Below are positions 36,679 through 46,660 of a DNA stretch of 64,000 nt, piece after piece. Position 1 is the first letter of the stretch. Every line of letters begins with the position of its first letter. The stretch is from Cupriavidus necator. GTDB taxonomy: Bacteria > Pseudomonadota > Gammaproteobacteria > Burkholderiales > Burkholderiaceae. Under the pieces are notes generated by a model. That model was given only the letters and a program-made list of their open reading frames with translations. It had not been told where the DNA came from and ran no database searches. The position numbers and the translations under genes were made by a program. The DNA lies in assembly GCA_022041995.1 (NCBI GenBank), contig CP074381.1, forward strand, positions 1,178,001 to 1,242,000, written 5' to 3'.

Positions 36679-38220
36679 ATGTCTGACAAACTCATCATTT
36701 TCGACACCACCTTGCGTGACGGCGAACAGTCGCCCGGCGCCTCGATGACCCGCGAGGAAAAGATCCGCATCGCACGCCAGCTGGAACGCCTGAAGGTCGA
36801 TGTGATCGAGGCCGGTTTCGCGGCGAGCTCCAACGGCGACTTCGAGGCGATCCGCTCGATCGCGCAGGTGGTCAAGGACTCGACCATCTGCTCGCTGGCT
36901 CGTGCCAATGACAAGGACATTGCCCGTGCCGCCGAGGCGCTCAAGCCCGCCAACTCGTTCCGCATCCACACCTTCATTGCCACGTCCGCGCTGCACATGG
37001 AGAAGAAGCTGCGCATGACGCCGGACGAGGTGTACCAGCAGGCCCGCCTGGCGGTGCGCTTTGCGCGCCAGTTCACCGACGATATCGAGTTCTCGCCGGA
37101 AGACGGCAGCCGCTCGGACATGGACTTCCTGTGCCGCGTGCTGGAAGGCGTGATCGCCGAGGGCGCGACCACCATCAACCTGCCGGATACCGTGGGCTAT
37201 GCCGTGCCGGAAGGCTACGCCGAGCTGATCCGCTCGGTGCGCGAGCGCATTCCCAACTCGGACAAGGCGGTCTGGTCAGTGCACTGCCACAACGACCTGG
37301 GCATGGCCGTGGCCAACTCGCTCGCCGCCGTCAAGATGGCCGGCGCGCGCCAGGTCGAATGCACCATCAATGGCCTCGGCGAGCGTGCCGGCAATACCAG
37401 CCTGGAAGAGGTAGTGATGGCGGTGAAGACCCGCCGCGACTATTTCGACCTGGACCTCGGCATTGACACCACGCAGATCGTGCCGGCCTCGAAGCTCGTG
37501 TCGCAGATCACCGGTTTTGTGGTGCAGCCGAACAAGGCCGTGGTGGGCGCCAACGCCTTCGCGCATGCCTCGGGCATCCACCAGGATGGCGTGCTCAAGG
37601 CGCGCGACACCTACGAGATCATGCGTGCGGAAGACGTGGGCTGGAGCGCCAACAAGATCGTGCTGGGCAAGCTGTCGGGCCGCAATGCCTTCAAGCAGCG
37701 CCTGCAGGAACTGGGCATCGAGCTCGAGAGCGAGAGCGAAGTCAATGCCGCCTTCACCCGCTTCAAGGAGCTGGCCGACCAGAAGGCCGAGATCTTCGAC
37801 GAGGACATCGTCGCCATTGTCTCGAACGAAGCCCAGCACGACGCCAACGAGCACTTCCGCTTTATCTCGCTGTCGCAGCGCTCCGAGACCGGCGAGCGCC
37901 CGCACGCGCGCGTGGTGTTCAGCATGGACGGCCAGGAGCAGAGCGGCGAGGGCGAGGGCAACGGCCCGGTCGACGCCACCCTGCATGCGATTGAATCACG
38001 CGTGTCCAGCGGTGCCGAGATGGTGCTCTATTCGGTGAACGCCATCACCGGCGGCACCGAGGCCCAGGGCGAAGTCACCGTGCGCCTGTCCAAGGCCGGC
38101 CGCATCGTCAACGGCGTGGGCACCGACCCGGATATCGTCGCCGCCTCGGCCAAGGCCTACCTGGCCGCGCTGAACAAGCTGCACGACAAGGCTGTGCAAA
38201 AGATCAATCCGCAGATCTGA
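36679..38220 (+). CDS. leuA: 2-Isopropylmalate synthase
   Basis: Condenses acetyl-CoA with 2-oxoisovalerate, the committed step of leucine synthesis. The 513-residue protein has the TIM-barrel catalytic domain ([17 protein letters not shown] at the start, metal-binding [34 protein letters not shown]) and the C-terminal LeuA dimer regulatory domain that binds leucine (from about residue 385). The ATG follows CAGGAGCTCC. It is controlled by the upstream leader attenuator and ends with its own terminator. No other leu genes are adjacent. Confidence 0.97.
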   Translation: MSDKLIIFDTTLRDGEQSPGASMTREEKIRIARQLERLKVDVIEAGFAASSNGDFEAIRSIAQVVKDSTICSLARANDKDIARAAEALKPANSFRIHTFIATSALHMEKKLRMTPDEVYQQARLAVRFARQFTDDIEFSPEDGSRSDMDFLCRVLEGVIAEGATTINLPDTVGYAVPEGYAELIRSVRERIPNSDKAVWSVHCHNDLGMAVANSLAAVKMAGARQVECTINGLGERAGNTSLEEVVMAVKTRRDYFDLDLGIDTTQIVPASKLVSQITGFVVQPNKAVVGANAFAHASGIHQDGVLKARDTYEIMRAEDVGWSANKIVLGKLSGRNAFKQRLQELGIELESESEVNAAFTRFKELADQKAEIFDEDIVAIVSNEAQHDANEHFRFISLSQRSETGERPHARVVFSMDGQEQSGEGEGNGPVDATLHAIESRVSSGAEMVLYSVNAITGGTEAQGEVTVRLSKAGRIVNGVGTDPDIVAASAKAYLAALNKLHDKAVQKINPQI

Positions 38221-38275
38221 CCAAGGCCTCTGCGCAGACGGCGGAAGGCTTACCCGGCCTCAATGTCCGGACCAG

Positions 38276-38311
38276 GCCCGCCATTCCCGACCCGGGGATG
38301 GCGGGCTTTTT
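38276..38311 (+). terminator. Terminator after leuA
   Basis: GCCCGCCAT (38276-38284) / ATGGCGGGC (38298-38306) followed by TTTTT, between leuA and the convergent lipoprotein gene. Confidence 0.9.
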
Positions 38312-38332
38312 CATGGCCTGGGGGGCGGCGCG

Positions 38333-38863
38333 TCAGTAAAAACGCCGCTCGTCGGGATCGTAGAGCGGGTCGGGCGTGATCTGCGTCCGGCGCAGCACGC
38401 CGGCATCGTCGAAATAGAAGTGGAACAGCGACGGCCATACGTCTTCGTGGCGGAAGCGGTAGGACCAGACCTCGTTGCGCATGCGCGGGTAGTAATCGAC
38501 CGGCAGGCGCGTCATGCCGAAATGCTCGGCCACGTCGCGCTTGGTCCAGGTGTTGACCTGCGCCTTGTACAGCTCGGGCGTCGACAGCATGTTGCGGAAC
38601 GTGGTCAGGTTGCCGTTGCGGTCGAAATCCGCGCCATAGGCATACTGGCCCATGGGCTGCTTCGAGTAGATCCAGCGCGAGGTGCCGTCGCGCAGCTGGA
38701 ACACATCGGTGGGCGGCCCGAACATGGCCTGCACTGCCGCCTGCGGCTGGCCCACCAGCCTGGTGCCTTCCTGCACCGGCATCAGCGTGGAGCAGGCGGA
38801 CAGCATGGCGACGCACAGTGCCAGCCCCAGACGGCGCGCGCCCCTGATGATGACGTAGTTCAT
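38333..38863 (-). CDS. Hypothetical lipoprotein, BamE/SmpA-like
   Basis: A 176-residue protein with a lipoprotein signal peptide (GLALCVAMLSACSTL; lipobox LSAC with Cys near residue 24). The mature part has two similar halves, each starting with a G-x-P or GMTRLP element and ending in an aromatic-rich strand pair (MFGPPTDVFQLRDGTSRWIYSKQPMGQYAYGADFDRNGNLTTF, and HFGMTRLPVDYYPRMRNEVWSYRFRHEDVWPSLFHFYFDDAGVLRRTQ). This is reminiscent of the BamE fold, but I do not recognise a named family. The ATG at 38861-38863 has GAGG upstream. It is convergent with leuA and divergent from an ABC binding protein. Confidence 0.8.
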   Translation of the reverse strand: MNYVIIRGARRLGLALCVAMLSACSTLMPVQEGTRLVGQPQAAVQAMFGPPTDVFQLRDGTSRWIYSKQPMGQYAYGADFDRNGNLTTFRNMLSTPELYKAQVNTWTKRDVAEHFGMTRLPVDYYPRMRNEVWSYRFRHEDVWPSLFHFYFDDAGVLRRTQITPDPLYDPDERRFY

Positions 38864-39069
38864 GGCAAAACCTCGGTAGGTGCGTTGGCTCCGGATAATC
38901 GCAAGTGTAGTGCGGCGCAGGATGTTGTGTGCGCCGGGCGCTGCTTTTGTGTGGATCGCGCGATAACTTGTGCGGTTCTCCATGGAATTCGGGGCGAAGG
39001 ATCAGTGGGGGGCGTATTTGCCCGTAACGGGACGCTGCCGTACTATCCTGCGCTTTCCAGGAGAGACGA

Positions 39070-40326
39070 ATGACGGTTGTGGCGCGGTGGCGGGGATGGC
39101 TGGGCGGGTTGTTGCTGGCGGCAGCGGCGGGCGCGTCCGCGCAGGAGCCGATCCGGCTAGGCATGATCGACGGCCTGTCCGGCCCCTTCGCCAATGCCGG
39201 CGAAGCCGTGGCGCGCAACCTGCGCCTGGCGATCGAGCGCATCAATGCGCGCGGCGGCGTCAAGACCGCCGAGGGTACGCGCCCGCTGGAACTGGTCACC
39301 TTCGACAGCAAGGGCAATGTCGACGAAAGCCTGATCCAGCTGCGCGCGCTGACCGACAAGCGCATTCCGTTCGTCCTGCAAGGCAACAGCTCGGCGGTGG
39401 CCGGTGCGCTGGTGTCGGCGATCAACCGCCATAACGCGCGGCAGCCCGACGCACGCGTGCTGTTCCTGAACTATTCGGCGGTCGATCCGAGCCTGACCAA
39501 CGAGAACTGCAGCTTCTGGCACTTCCGCTTCGACGCCAGCGCCGACATGCGCATGCAGGCGCTGATCGAGGTGATCCGCCAGGACCAGGGCGTGCGCCGG
39601 GTCTACCTGATCGACCAGGACTACAGCTTTGGCCACCAGGTGGCGCGTTCGGCGCGCGAGATGCTGGGCGCGCGCCGGCCCGACATCCAGATCGTCGGCG
39701 ACGAGTTCCACCCGATCGGCAAGATCAAGGACTTTGCGCCCTACATCGCCAAGATCAAGGCCAGCGGCGCTGACGCGGTGATCACCGGCAACTGGGGCAA
39801 TGACCTGACGCTGATGGTCAAGGCCGCGCGCGAGGGCGGGCTGCAGGCCAAGTTCTATACCTTCTACGGCAATGGCCTGGGCGCGCCGGCCGCGATGGGC
39901 GATGCCGGCGTGGGACGCGTGCTGGCGGTGGCAGAGTGGCATCCGAACGTGGGCGGGGCGGCTTCCGATGCGTTCTACCAGGAGTTCCGCGCGCGCTATC
40001 CGGAACCGAAGGACGACTACGTCCACCTGCGCATGCAGATGATGGTCGAGATGCTGGCGCGCGCGATCACGCAGGCCGGATCCACCGATGCGGTGAAGGT
40101 GGCGCGCGCGCTGGAGAACATGCGCTACGTCAACGACTTCCATGAGGCCACCGTGCGCGCCGACGACCACCAGGTGCTGCAGCCGTTGTACGTGTCAGTG
40201 ATGGAGCGCCAGGGTGGGGCCGTGCGTTTCGATAACGAGGGTTCCGGCTATGGCTTCCGCACCGTGCGCAAGCTCAAGGCCGCGCAGACCACGCTGCCCA
40301 CCACCTGCCGGATGGAGCGCCCCTGA
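39070..40326 (+). CDS. Branched-chain amino acid-type ABC transporter substrate-binding protein
   Basis: Periplasmic Liv-type binding protein of 418 residues with a signal peptide (WLGGLLLAAAAGASAQ, cleavage near residue 25) and the Peripla_BP_6 fold: IRLGMIDGLSGPFANAGEAVARNLRLAIERIN, PFVLQGNSSAVAGALVSAINRHN, VYLIDQDYSFGHQVARSAREMLG, IKASGADAVITGNWGNDLTLMVKAA. It is an orphan with no permease or ATPase genes beside it. Ligands of this family include amino acids, amides and aromatic acids, and none can be chosen here. Preceded by CAGGAGAGACGA. Confidence 0.9.
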   Translation: MTVVARWRGWLGGLLLAAAAGASAQEPIRLGMIDGLSGPFANAGEAVARNLRLAIERINARGGVKTAEGTRPLELVTFDSKGNVDESLIQLRALTDKRIPFVLQGNSSAVAGALVSAINRHNARQPDARVLFLNYSAVDPSLTNENCSFWHFRFDASADMRMQALIEVIRQDQGVRRVYLIDQDYSFGHQVARSAREMLGARRPDIQIVGDEFHPIGKIKDFAPYIAKIKASGADAVITGNWGNDLTLMVKAAREGGLQAKFYTFYGNGLGAPAAMGDAGVGRVLAVAEWHPNVGGAASDAFYQEFRARYPEPKDDYVHLRMQMMVEMLARAITQAGSTDAVKVARALENMRYVNDFHEATVRADDHQVLQPLYVSVMERQGGAVRFDNEGSGYGFRTVRKLKAAQTTLPTTCRMERP

Positions 40327-40366
40327 GCGGCGGGGCGCCCGGGTACTCCTGTAGCAGCTTTTCGGC

Positions 40367-40372
40367 TATAAT
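40367..40372 (+). promoter_or_regulatory. Consensus -10 box of the rpsO promoter
   Basis: TATAAT, 115 bases upstream of rpsO. The matching -35 region (around 40344-40350) is weak. Confidence 0.5.
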
Positions 40373-40487
40373 CCGCCGCTGTCGTTATCTGGCCATGGGC
40401 CGGGTGACGGCAGTAGCCAGTCATCAGATGGCACGACGCATGCGGCGCATCCCGCGCTGTAGCGTTCGCAAGTGAAAGGAAATCATC

Positions 40488-40757
40488 ATGGCAGTTGCCG
40501 ATATCAACAAGTCCGAAGTCATCAAGCAGTTCGCACGTGGCGCCAACGACACTGGCAGCCCCGAAGTGCAAGTGGCCCTGCTGACCACCCGCATCAACGA
40601 ACTGACCCCGCACTTCAAGGCCAACATGAAGGATCACCACAGCCGCCGCGGTCTGCTGCGCATGGTGAGCCGCCGTCGCCGCCTGCTGGACTACCTCAAG
40701 TCCAACGACGCCGACCGTTACCGCGCCCTGATCGAAAAGCTGGGCCTGCGCAAGTAA
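40488..40757 (+). CDS. rpsO: 30S ribosomal protein S15
   Basis: An 89-residue ribosomal protein that binds 16S rRNA in the platform. The family signature [51 protein letters not shown] is complete. Length is as expected. It starts with ATG behind AAAGGAAATC, has its own promoter and terminator, and precedes pnp, the usual order in proteobacteria. Confidence 0.98.
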   Translation: MAVADINKSEVIKQFARGANDTGSPEVQVALLTTRINELTPHFKANMKDHHSRRGLLRMVSRRRRLLDYLKSNDADRYRALIEKLGLRK

Positions 40758-40814
40758 GGTTGCGCCCGATGGCAGCGCGATTCCAGGGTTTGCACGGTTT
40801 CGCGTGAGGCCTCG

Positions 40815-40848
40815 ATGCCTGCTTCAGCAATGCTGGGGCAGGCATTTT
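40815..40848 (+). terminator. Terminator after rpsO
   Basis: ATGCCTGC (40815-40822) / GCAGGCAT (40838-40845) with a T-rich 3' flank. The U-tract is short, so read-through into pnp is possible. Confidence 0.65.
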
Positions 40849-41208
40849 GCATTTCTGGCGGGGTGAATCCGCTTTGCCCAGGGGTGCAGGCAGTTGATGG
40901 AGTGATTTTCGCTTCACGCGGCCCGGCGGACATTCTGATTCCCCGGGCGCCCGTTGCAGCAAGCCGCGCAACGGAGTAAGTTGTTCTTTTTTCTGTTTTC
41001 AATACCCCGGACCGGCCAAGGAAACAGGGCTTTGTGTCATTCCAGCGCGGCATCGGCAACGCCAGTGCCGCGCTGGAATGGCATAGCACTTCCCTGCGAC
41101 TGCGACCGGCAACCCGGCAGTTTGCCTGCGGCTGAGAACGCAGGCGTCGCAGGCCGTACGCGTGTTATTGCGTGATTGCGCGGCCTGCACGCAAGCCAAG
41201 GAATGCAC
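40849..41208 (+). promoter_or_regulatory. pnp 5' leader region
   Basis: Together with the rpsO tail this makes a 451-base gene-free gap. It contains a long perfect hairpin at 41039-41079 and no convincing coding frame. Confidence 0.5.
41039..41079 (+). promoter_or_regulatory. 14-bp perfect leader hairpin upstream of pnp
   Basis: ATTCCAGCGCGGCA (41039-41052) pairs without mismatch with TGCCGCGCTGGAAT (41066-41079) around a 13-base loop, 130 bases before the pnp start. In E. coli a pnp leader duplex is cut by RNase III and mediates autocontrol by PNPase; this stem is the natural counterpart by position and shape. Confidence 0.65.
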
Positions 41209-43380
41209 ATGTCCATGTTCAACAAGATCGTCAAGGAATTCCAGTGGGGCCAGCACACGGTCCGCATGGAAACCGGCGAAATCGCCCGCCAGGCAGGCGG
41301 TGCCGTGCTGGTCGATGTGGAAGACACCGTGGTGCTGGCGACCGTGGTCGCCGCCAAGAACCCGAAGCCGGGCCAGGACTTCTTCCCGCTGACCGTCGAC
41401 TACATCGAGAAGACCTACGCTGCCGGCAAGATCCCCGGCGGCTTCTTCAAGCGTGAAGGCCGTCCGTCGGAAAACGAGACCCTGACCTCGCGCCTGATCG
41501 ACCGTCCGCTGCGCCCGCTGTTCCCGGAAGGCTTCTACAACGAAGTGCAGGTCGTGGTGCACGTGGTGTCGCTGAACCCGGAAGTGCCCGCCGACATCCC
41601 CGCGCTGATCGGCGCATCGGCCGCGCTGGCCGTGTCGGGCATCCCGTTCAGCGGCCCGGTCGGCGCCGCGCGCGTCGGCTACAAGGACGGCCAGTACCTG
41701 CTCAACCCGACCCGCCCGCAGCTCGCCACGTCGGACCTGGACCTGATCGTCGCCGGCACCGAGCGCGCCGTGCTGATGGTGGAATCGGAAGCCAACCAGC
41801 TGTCCGAAGAGGTCATGCTGGGCGCCGTGGTCTATGGCCACGAGCAAATGCAGATCGCGATCAACGCCATCCATGAGCTGGTGCGCGAAGGCGGCAAGTC
41901 CGAGTGGGACTGGGCCCCGGCCGCCAAGAACGAGCCGCTGATCGCCAAGGTCACCGAAGTGGCACTGCCGCTGCTGCAGGAAGCCTACCAGCTGCGCCAG
42001 AAGTCGGCCCGCAGCCAGAAGCTGAAGGAAGTGTCGGCCAAGGTCGCCGCCGCGCTGGCCGAAGCCGGCGTGGAAGCCGACAAGGTGGAAGTCGGCAACA
42101 TCATGTTCGACCTCGAAGCCAAGATCGTGCGTGGCCAGGTGCTGGCAGGCGAGCCGCGTATCGACGGCCGCGACACCCGCACCGTGCGCCCGATCGAGAT
42201 CCGCTCGTCGGTGCTGCCGCGCGCGCACGGCTCGGCGCTGTTCACCCGTGGCGAAACCCAGGCGCTGGTGGTGGCCACGCTGGGCACCAAGAGCGACGAG
42301 CAGATCATCGACGCGCTGGCCGGCGAATACCGCGACCGCTTCATGCTCCACTACAACATGCCCCCGTTCGCCACCGGTGAAACCGGCCGCGTGGGCAGCC
42401 CGAAGCGCCGTGAAATCGGCCATGGCCGCCTGGCCAAGCGCGCACTGATCCCGGTGCTGCCGAAGGACGATGAATTCGCCTACACCATCCGCCTGGTTTC
42501 GGAAATCACCGAATCCAACGGCTCGTCGTCGATGGCTTCGGTCTGCGGCGGCTGCCTGGCGCTGATGGACGCCGGCGTTCCGGTCAAGGCGCACGTGGCC
42601 GGCGTGGCCATGGGCCTGATCCTGGAAGGCAACAAGTTTGCCGTGCTGACCGACATCCTGGGTGACGAAGACCACCTGGGCGACATGGACTTCAAGGTGG
42701 CGGGTACCGACAACGGCATCACCGCGCTGCAGATGGACATCAAGGTCCAGGGCATCACCAAGGAGATCATGCAGGTCGCGCTGGCGCAGGCCCGTGAAGG
42801 CCGCCTGCACATCCTGCACAAGATGCAGGAAGCGATGGGCCACGCCCGCACCGAACTGTCGGCGCATGCCCCGCGCATGATCACCATGAAGATCCATCCG
42901 GACAAGATCCGTGAAGTGATCGGCAAGGGCGGCTCGACCATCCAGGCACTGACCAAGGAAACCGGCACCACCATCGACATCCAGGAAGACGGCACGATTA
43001 CGATCGCGTCGACCTCGACCGACGGCATGGCCGAAGCCAAGCGCCGCATCGAGGGCATCACCGCGGAAGCCGAAGTGGGCAAGATCTACGCCGGTACCGT
43101 GCTGAAGCTGCTGGACTTCGGCGCCATCGTCAACATCCTGCCGGGCAAGGATGGCCTGCTGCACATCTCGGAAATCGTCAACGAGCGTGTGAAGGACATC
43201 AAGGACTGGCTGAAGGAAGGCCAGCATGTCCGCGTCAAGCTGATCCAGGCTGACGAGAAGGGCCGCCTGCGCCTGTCGCTGAAGGCCGCGCTGGCCGAAG
43301 AGGGTGGCAGCATCAGCCCGATCAACGCCGGCGAAGCCGCCGCGCCGGCCGCTCCGGCCGAAGGCTCGGAACAGCAGTAA
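41209..43380 (+). CDS. pnp: Polyribonucleotide nucleotidyltransferase (PNPase)
   Basis: A 723-residue phosphorolytic 3'-5' exoribonuclease of the RNA degradosome. It has two RNase PH domains ([33 protein letters not shown] near the start; the second begins about residue 310, with the [21 protein letters not shown] and [17 protein letters not shown] active-site segments), a KH domain ([24 protein letters not shown]) and a C-terminal S1 domain ([33 protein letters not shown]). Three in-frame ATGs are close together; 41209 is chosen because AAGGA lies six bases before it. Confidence 0.96.
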   Translation: MSMFNKIVKEFQWGQHTVRMETGEIARQAGGAVLVDVEDTVVLATVVAAKNPKPGQDFFPLTVDYIEKTYAAGKIPGGFFKREGRPSENETLTSRLIDRPLRPLFPEGFYNEVQVVVHVVSLNPEVPADIPALIGASAALAVSGIPFSGPVGAARVGYKDGQYLLNPTRPQLATSDLDLIVAGTERAVLMVESEANQLSEEVMLGAVVYGHEQMQIAINAIHELVREGGKSEWDWAPAAKNEPLIAKVTEVALPLLQEAYQLRQKSARSQKLKEVSAKVAAALAEAGVEADKVEVGNIMFDLEAKIVRGQVLAGEPRIDGRDTRTVRPIEIRSSVLPRAHGSALFTRGETQALVVATLGTKSDEQIIDALAGEYRDRFMLHYNMPPFATGETGRVGSPKRREIGHGRLAKRALIPVLPKDDEFAYTIRLVSEITESNGSSSMASVCGGCLALMDAGVPVKAHVAGVAMGLILEGNKFAVLTDILGDEDHLGDMDFKVAGTDNGITALQMDIKVQGITKEIMQVALAQAREGRLHILHKMQEAMGHARTELSAHAPRMITMKIHPDKIREVIGKGGSTIQALTKETGTTIDIQEDGTITIASTSTDGMAEAKRRIEGITAEAEVGKIYAGTVLKLLDFGAIVNILPGKDGLLHISEIVNERVKDIKDWLKEGQHVRVKLIQADEKGRLRLSLKAALAEEGGSISPINAGEAAAPAAPAEGSEQQ

Positions 43381-43430
43381 AGTCAGCGGGGCAGGGTTGC
43401 CCGCAGGTGCCGCCGCAAGGTGGCGCCGCC

Positions 43431-43465
43431 AAAAAAACGGCTGGACGATGTCCAGCCGTTTTTTT
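43431..43465. terminator. Strong bidirectional-type terminator after pnp
   Basis: A7 run, CGGCTGGAC - GAT - GTCCAGCCG, T7 run. The symmetry would allow termination on both strands, but only pnp needs it here. Confidence 0.92.
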
Positions 43466-43564
43466 GTTTACACTGCCGGCAACCCTATCGAGCCAAGGCT
43501 CACACCGACCCTGGCGCGACCCATCGTCGAGCCGGGCCAAGACAAGTACAAGGAGCAGAGCAGC

Positions 43565-44569
43565 ATGCAAGCCATCGAGATCCGCGAATACGGTGCCCCC
43601 GAAGTCCTCCAGCTGACCGAGCGTCCCGACCCGGTGGCGGGTGCGGGCGAGGTCCTGATCCGCGTGGCTGCCGCCGGCGTCAACCGTCCGGACGTATTCC
43701 AGCGCACCGGCAACTACCCGGTGCCGCCGGGCGCTTCGGACCTGCCCGGCCTGGAAGTGGCGGGCGTGGTGGCGGGCGGTGACCTGTCGCATGCCGACAA
43801 CCGCTTCGGCCTGAAGGTGGGCGACCGCGTCTGCGCGCTGGTGCAGGGCGGCGGCTACGCACAGCTGTGCACGGCGCCGCTGGCGCAGGTCCTGCCCGCG
43901 CCGCAAGGCCTGAGCGATATCGAGGCCGCCGCGCTGCCGGAGACCTTCTTCACCGTCTGGAGCAATGTGTTCGACCGCGGCTGCCTGGGCCAGGGCCCGC
44001 GTGGCAAGGATGAGACCCTGCTGATCCAGGGCGGCTCCAGCGGCATCGGCACGACCGCGATCCAGATCGCCAAGGCCCTGGGCTACAAGGTCTTCGTCAC
44101 CGCCGGCACCGATGAGAAATGCAAGGCCTGCGAAGACCTGGGCGCCGATCGCGCGATCAACTACAAGACGCAGGACTTCGTCGCCGAGGTGGCCGCGCTG
44201 ACAGGCGGCAAGGGTGTCGATGTGATTCTTGACATGGTTGCCGGCTCGTACCTGGCGCGCGAGCTGAAATGCATCGCCGACGATGGCCGCATCGTCATCA
44301 TTGCGCTGCTGGGCGGCGCCAAGGCCGAGATCCCGCTGGGCGATATCCTGCGCCGGCGCATCACCGTGACCGGCTCCACGCTGCGTCCGCGCCCGGCATC
44401 GTTCAAGGGCAAGATCGCCGCGGCACTGCATGAGCAAGTGTGGCCGCTGCTGGCCGCCGGCAAGATCAAGCCGGTGATCCACCAGGTGTTCCCGGCCGCG
44501 CAGGCGGCCGATGCGCATCGCCTGATGGAGTCGAGCGAGCATATCGGCAAGATCGTACTGACCTGGTAA
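43565..44569 (+). CDS. NAD(P)H quinone oxidoreductase, zinc-free MDR family (PIG3 type)
   Basis: A 334-residue quinone oxidoreductase. The N-terminal GroES-like domain includes the MDR signature AGVNRPDVFQRTGNYPVPPGASDLPGLEVAGVV and lacks the zinc ligands of alcohol dehydrogenases. The nucleotide-binding domain has LLIQGGSSGIGTTAIQIAKALG. LRPRPASFKGKIAAALHEQVWPLL is typical of the TIGR02824 subgroup. ATG 43565 follows AAGGAGCAGAGCAGC. It stands between pnp and tpiA, and co-transcription with pnp is blocked by the strong terminator. Confidence 0.92.
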   Translation: MQAIEIREYGAPEVLQLTERPDPVAGAGEVLIRVAAAGVNRPDVFQRTGNYPVPPGASDLPGLEVAGVVAGGDLSHADNRFGLKVGDRVCALVQGGGYAQLCTAPLAQVLPAPQGLSDIEAAALPETFFTVWSNVFDRGCLGQGPRGKDETLLIQGGSSGIGTTAIQIAKALGYKVFVTAGTDEKCKACEDLGADRAINYKTQDFVAEVAALTGGKGVDVILDMVAGSYLARELKCIADDGRIVIIALLGGAKAEIPLGDILRRRITVTGSTLRPRPASFKGKIAAALHEQVWPLLAAGKIKPVIHQVFPAAQAADAHRLMESSEHIGKIVLTW

Positions 44570-44647
44570 GGCACATCGTCCGCTGCATGTGGCCAATGCT
44601 GCCGCCCCCGCTATCGGGCGGCGGTAGCGCCGTGCCCCGCCACAAGC

Positions 44648-44653
44648 TACAAT
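44648..44653 (+). promoter_or_regulatory. Likely -10 box of the tpiA-secG promoter
   Basis: TACAAT (five of six), which would place the transcription start near 44660, 22 bases before the GTG start of tpiA. The -35 is poor. A GCCGCCC/GGGCGGC stem (44601-44622) lies just upstream. Confidence 0.45.
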
Positions 44654-44681
44654 ACCGGGTTTGATTTGGGAGGGGCACTTC

Positions 44682-45419
44682 GTGAGACAAAAGCTCGTCA
44701 TCGGCAATTGGAAGATGCATGGCAGCCTGGCTGCAAACGCGGCGCTGCTGGAGGCCGTCAAGGCTGGCGCGGCCAAGGCGACGCTGGCGGTCTGCGCGCC
44801 GTTCCCCTATCTTGCACAATGCCAGGCGTTGCTGAATGGCTCGCAAGTGGCCTGGGGTGCACAGGATGTGTCGGCAGAGGCGCGCGGCGCCTTTACCGGT
44901 GAAGTCGCGGCATCGATGCTGGGTGAGTTCGGCTGCGCTTATGTGCTGGTCGGCCACTCGGAACGCCGCACCTATCATGGCGAAACCGACCAGACCGTTG
45001 CGGCCAAGGCGCTGCGCGCGCTGGAATTCGGCATCGTCCCTGTAGTCTGCGTGGGTGAAACGCTGGCCCAGCGCGAGGCGGGCGAAACCGAGGCGGTGGT
45101 CGGCAGGCAGCTGCAGGCCGTGCTGGACACGCTGACGGTGGAGCAGCTGAGCCGCGTAGTGCTGGCCTATGAGCCGGTCTGGGCGATCGGCACCGGCAAG
45201 ACCGCCACCAGCGAACAGGCGCAGGCGGTGCACGCGTTTCTGCGCGGCCAGGTTGCCGCGCGCGATGCGGGCGTGGCCGGGCGCATGGCCATCCTGTACG
45301 GCGGCAGCGTCAAGCCGGACAATGCGGCCGAACTGTTTTCCATGACCGATATCGACGGGGGCCTGATTGGCGGCGCCTCGCTGAAGTCGGAAGATTTTCT
45401 CGCGATCGGCAACGCCTGA
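44682..45419 (+). CDS. tpiA: Triosephosphate isomerase
   Basis: A 245-residue glycolytic TIM barrel interconverting dihydroxyacetone phosphate and glyceraldehyde 3-phosphate. It shows GNWKMHG with the catalytic Asn and Lys, VLVGHSERR with catalytic His, and the signature [15 protein letters not shown] with the base Glu; the C-terminal [10 protein letters not shown] phosphate loop is intact. A GTG start at 44682 is chosen: GGGAGGGG lies ideally upstream, whereas the TTG at 44661 coincides with the expected transcription start. Followed 63 bases later by secG. Confidence 0.95.
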   Translation: MRQKLVIGNWKMHGSLAANAALLEAVKAGAAKATLAVCAPFPYLAQCQALLNGSQVAWGAQDVSAEARGAFTGEVAASMLGEFGCAYVLVGHSERRTYHGETDQTVAAKALRALEFGIVPVVCVGETLAQREAGETEAVVGRQLQAVLDTLTVEQLSRVVLAYEPVWAIGTGKTATSEQAQAVHAFLRGQVAARDAGVAGRMAILYGGSVKPDNAAELFSMTDIDGGLIGGASLKSEDFLAIGNA

Positions 45420-45482
45420 ATGCCGGCCGTTCCGATCGACCGATCAGGCAAGTAACCAGCCAGTAAGGCTTATTTAAATCAA

Positions 45483-45863
45483 ATGGCAATCTTCAAGACT
45501 TTGTTGGTGGTGCTGCAGGTGTTGTCGGCGCTGGGCGTGATTGGCCTGGTGCTGATCCAGCATGGCAAGGGCGCCGATGTGGGTGCGGCATTCGGTTCGG
45601 GTGCCTCGGGCAGCCTGTTCGGTGCCACTGGCTCGGCAAGCTTCCTGTCGCGCACCACCGCCGTGCTGGCCACGCTGTTCTTCGTCTGCACGCTGGCACT
45701 GACGCTGCTCGGCAACTACAAGCCGGCCGCGTCGCTGGGCGTGATGGGCGCGGCGCCGGCTTCGGCGCCCGCAGTGGCAGGTGCTTCGGCTCCCGCTGCA
45801 GCCCCGGCAGCGGCCGCTGACGCATCGGCGCCGGCAGCCCCGCTGTTCCGAAATAATCCGTAA
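45483..45863 (+). CDS. secG: Preprotein translocase subunit SecG
   Basis: A 126-residue inner-membrane component of SecYEG. Two helices (LLVVLQVLSALGVIGLVLIQ and TTAVLATLFFVCTLALTLLGNY) flank the conserved cytoplasmic loop HGKGADVGAAFGSGASGSLFGATGSASFLSR. The C-terminal 45 residues are alanine/proline-rich, common in betaproteobacteria. The tpiA-secG-tRNA-Leu-nuo order is conserved in proteobacteria. Confidence 0.95.
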   Translation: MAIFKTLLVVLQVLSALGVIGLVLIQHGKGADVGAAFGSGASGSLFGATGSASFLSRTTAVLATLFFVCTLALTLLGNYKPAASLGVMGAAPASAPAVAGASAPAAAPAAAADASAPAAPLFRNNP

Positions 45864-45902
45864 GCCTTGCGGCGGATTCCTGAGTTTTTTTGCAGTTGTG
45901 CG

Positions 45903-45932
45903 TTGAACAAAGCAAGAAATCTGGGTTAGAAT
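45903..45932 (+). promoter_or_regulatory. Promoter for tRNA-Leu
   Basis: TTGAAC (45903-45908), 18-base spacer, TAGAAT (45927-45932), about 110 bases before the tRNA; the nuo operon could also be read from it. Confidence 0.5.
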
Positions 45933-46043
45933 GCAAGGCTTGAAACGATTCCCCAGCGATGGGTTCTGAGCAAAGACGAAAGCCTCTGCAACGGACCTGA
46001 AGGGCCTGAAAACCCGGCGCCAGGCAATATTGTTTCTCCCCCA

Positions 46044-46128
46044 GCCGACGTGGTGAAATTGGTAGACACGCTATCTTGAGGGGGTAGTGGCGAAAGCTGT
46101 GCGAGTTCGAGTCTCGCCGTCGGCACCA
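46044..46128 (+). tRNA. tRNA-Leu (anticodon GAG)
   Basis: An 85-base type II tRNA beginning GCCGACG, pairing with CGTCGGC before the encoded ACCA end. The anticodon arm CTATC-TTGAGGG-GGTAG gives GAG, which reads CTC/CTT leucine codons. A long variable arm and the GTTCGAGTC T-loop are present. It sits between secG and nuoA, as in many proteobacteria. Confidence 0.97.
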
Positions 46129-46294
46129 AACAACTTGATCGGAGTCCCTGGCCGGGCAATGCACCCGAGCGTGGGGCTCCGGCAGTCCGCAAGGCGGCGC
46201 GCCATGAGGCTTATGGCTTAGCGCCTGGGGTGGGCAACAGGACGCCGCTTCAGCTGGTGCTGTTGACAACATTCCAGATAAGGCTGGCCGTACC

Positions 46295-46654
46295 TTGAAT
46301 CTCGAAGCCTACTTCCCCGTTCTCATCTTCATCATCTTCGGTGTCGTGCTTGGCGTGGCGCTGATGTCGATCGGTCGGATCCTCGGTCCGAACAAGCCCG
46401 ATCCCGCGAAGCTGTCGCCGTACGAGTGCGGCTTCGAAGCGTTCGAGGACGCGCGCATGAAGTTCGATGTGCGCTACTACCTCATCGCCATCCTGTTTAT
46501 CCTGTTCGATCTCGAAACCGCCTTCCTGTTTCCGTGGGGTGTTGCCCTGCGGGATATCGGCTGGCCGGGTTTCATCGCCATGGGCGTGTTTCTGCTGGAA
46601 TTCATCGTGGGCTTCGTCTACATCTGGAAAAAGGGCGCGCTCGATTGGGAGTGA
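46295..46654 (+). CDS. nuoA: NADH-quinone oxidoreductase subunit A
   Basis: A 119-residue membrane subunit of complex I. Three helices are visible, with the conserved loop [43 protein letters not shown]. The start is TTG at 46295 ([12 protein letters not shown]); no ATG or GTG fits the family start. It is the first of fourteen nuo genes running in one direction. Confidence 0.95.
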   Translation: MNLEAYFPVLIFIIFGVVLGVALMSIGRILGPNKPDPAKLSPYECGFEAFEDARMKFDVRYYLIAILFILFDLETAFLFPWGVALRDIGWPGFIAMGVFLLEFIVGFVYIWKKGALDWE

Positions 46655-46660
46655 TGTGAA

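Noticed and set aside
40999..43227. A 742-codon minus-strand frame opposite pnp
   Set aside because: Composition of a shadow frame; pnp on the other strand is unambiguous.
46263..46268. A perfect TTGACA before nuoA as a nuo promoter
   Set aside because: No acceptable -10 lies 16-18 bases downstream, where the start codon region already begins.
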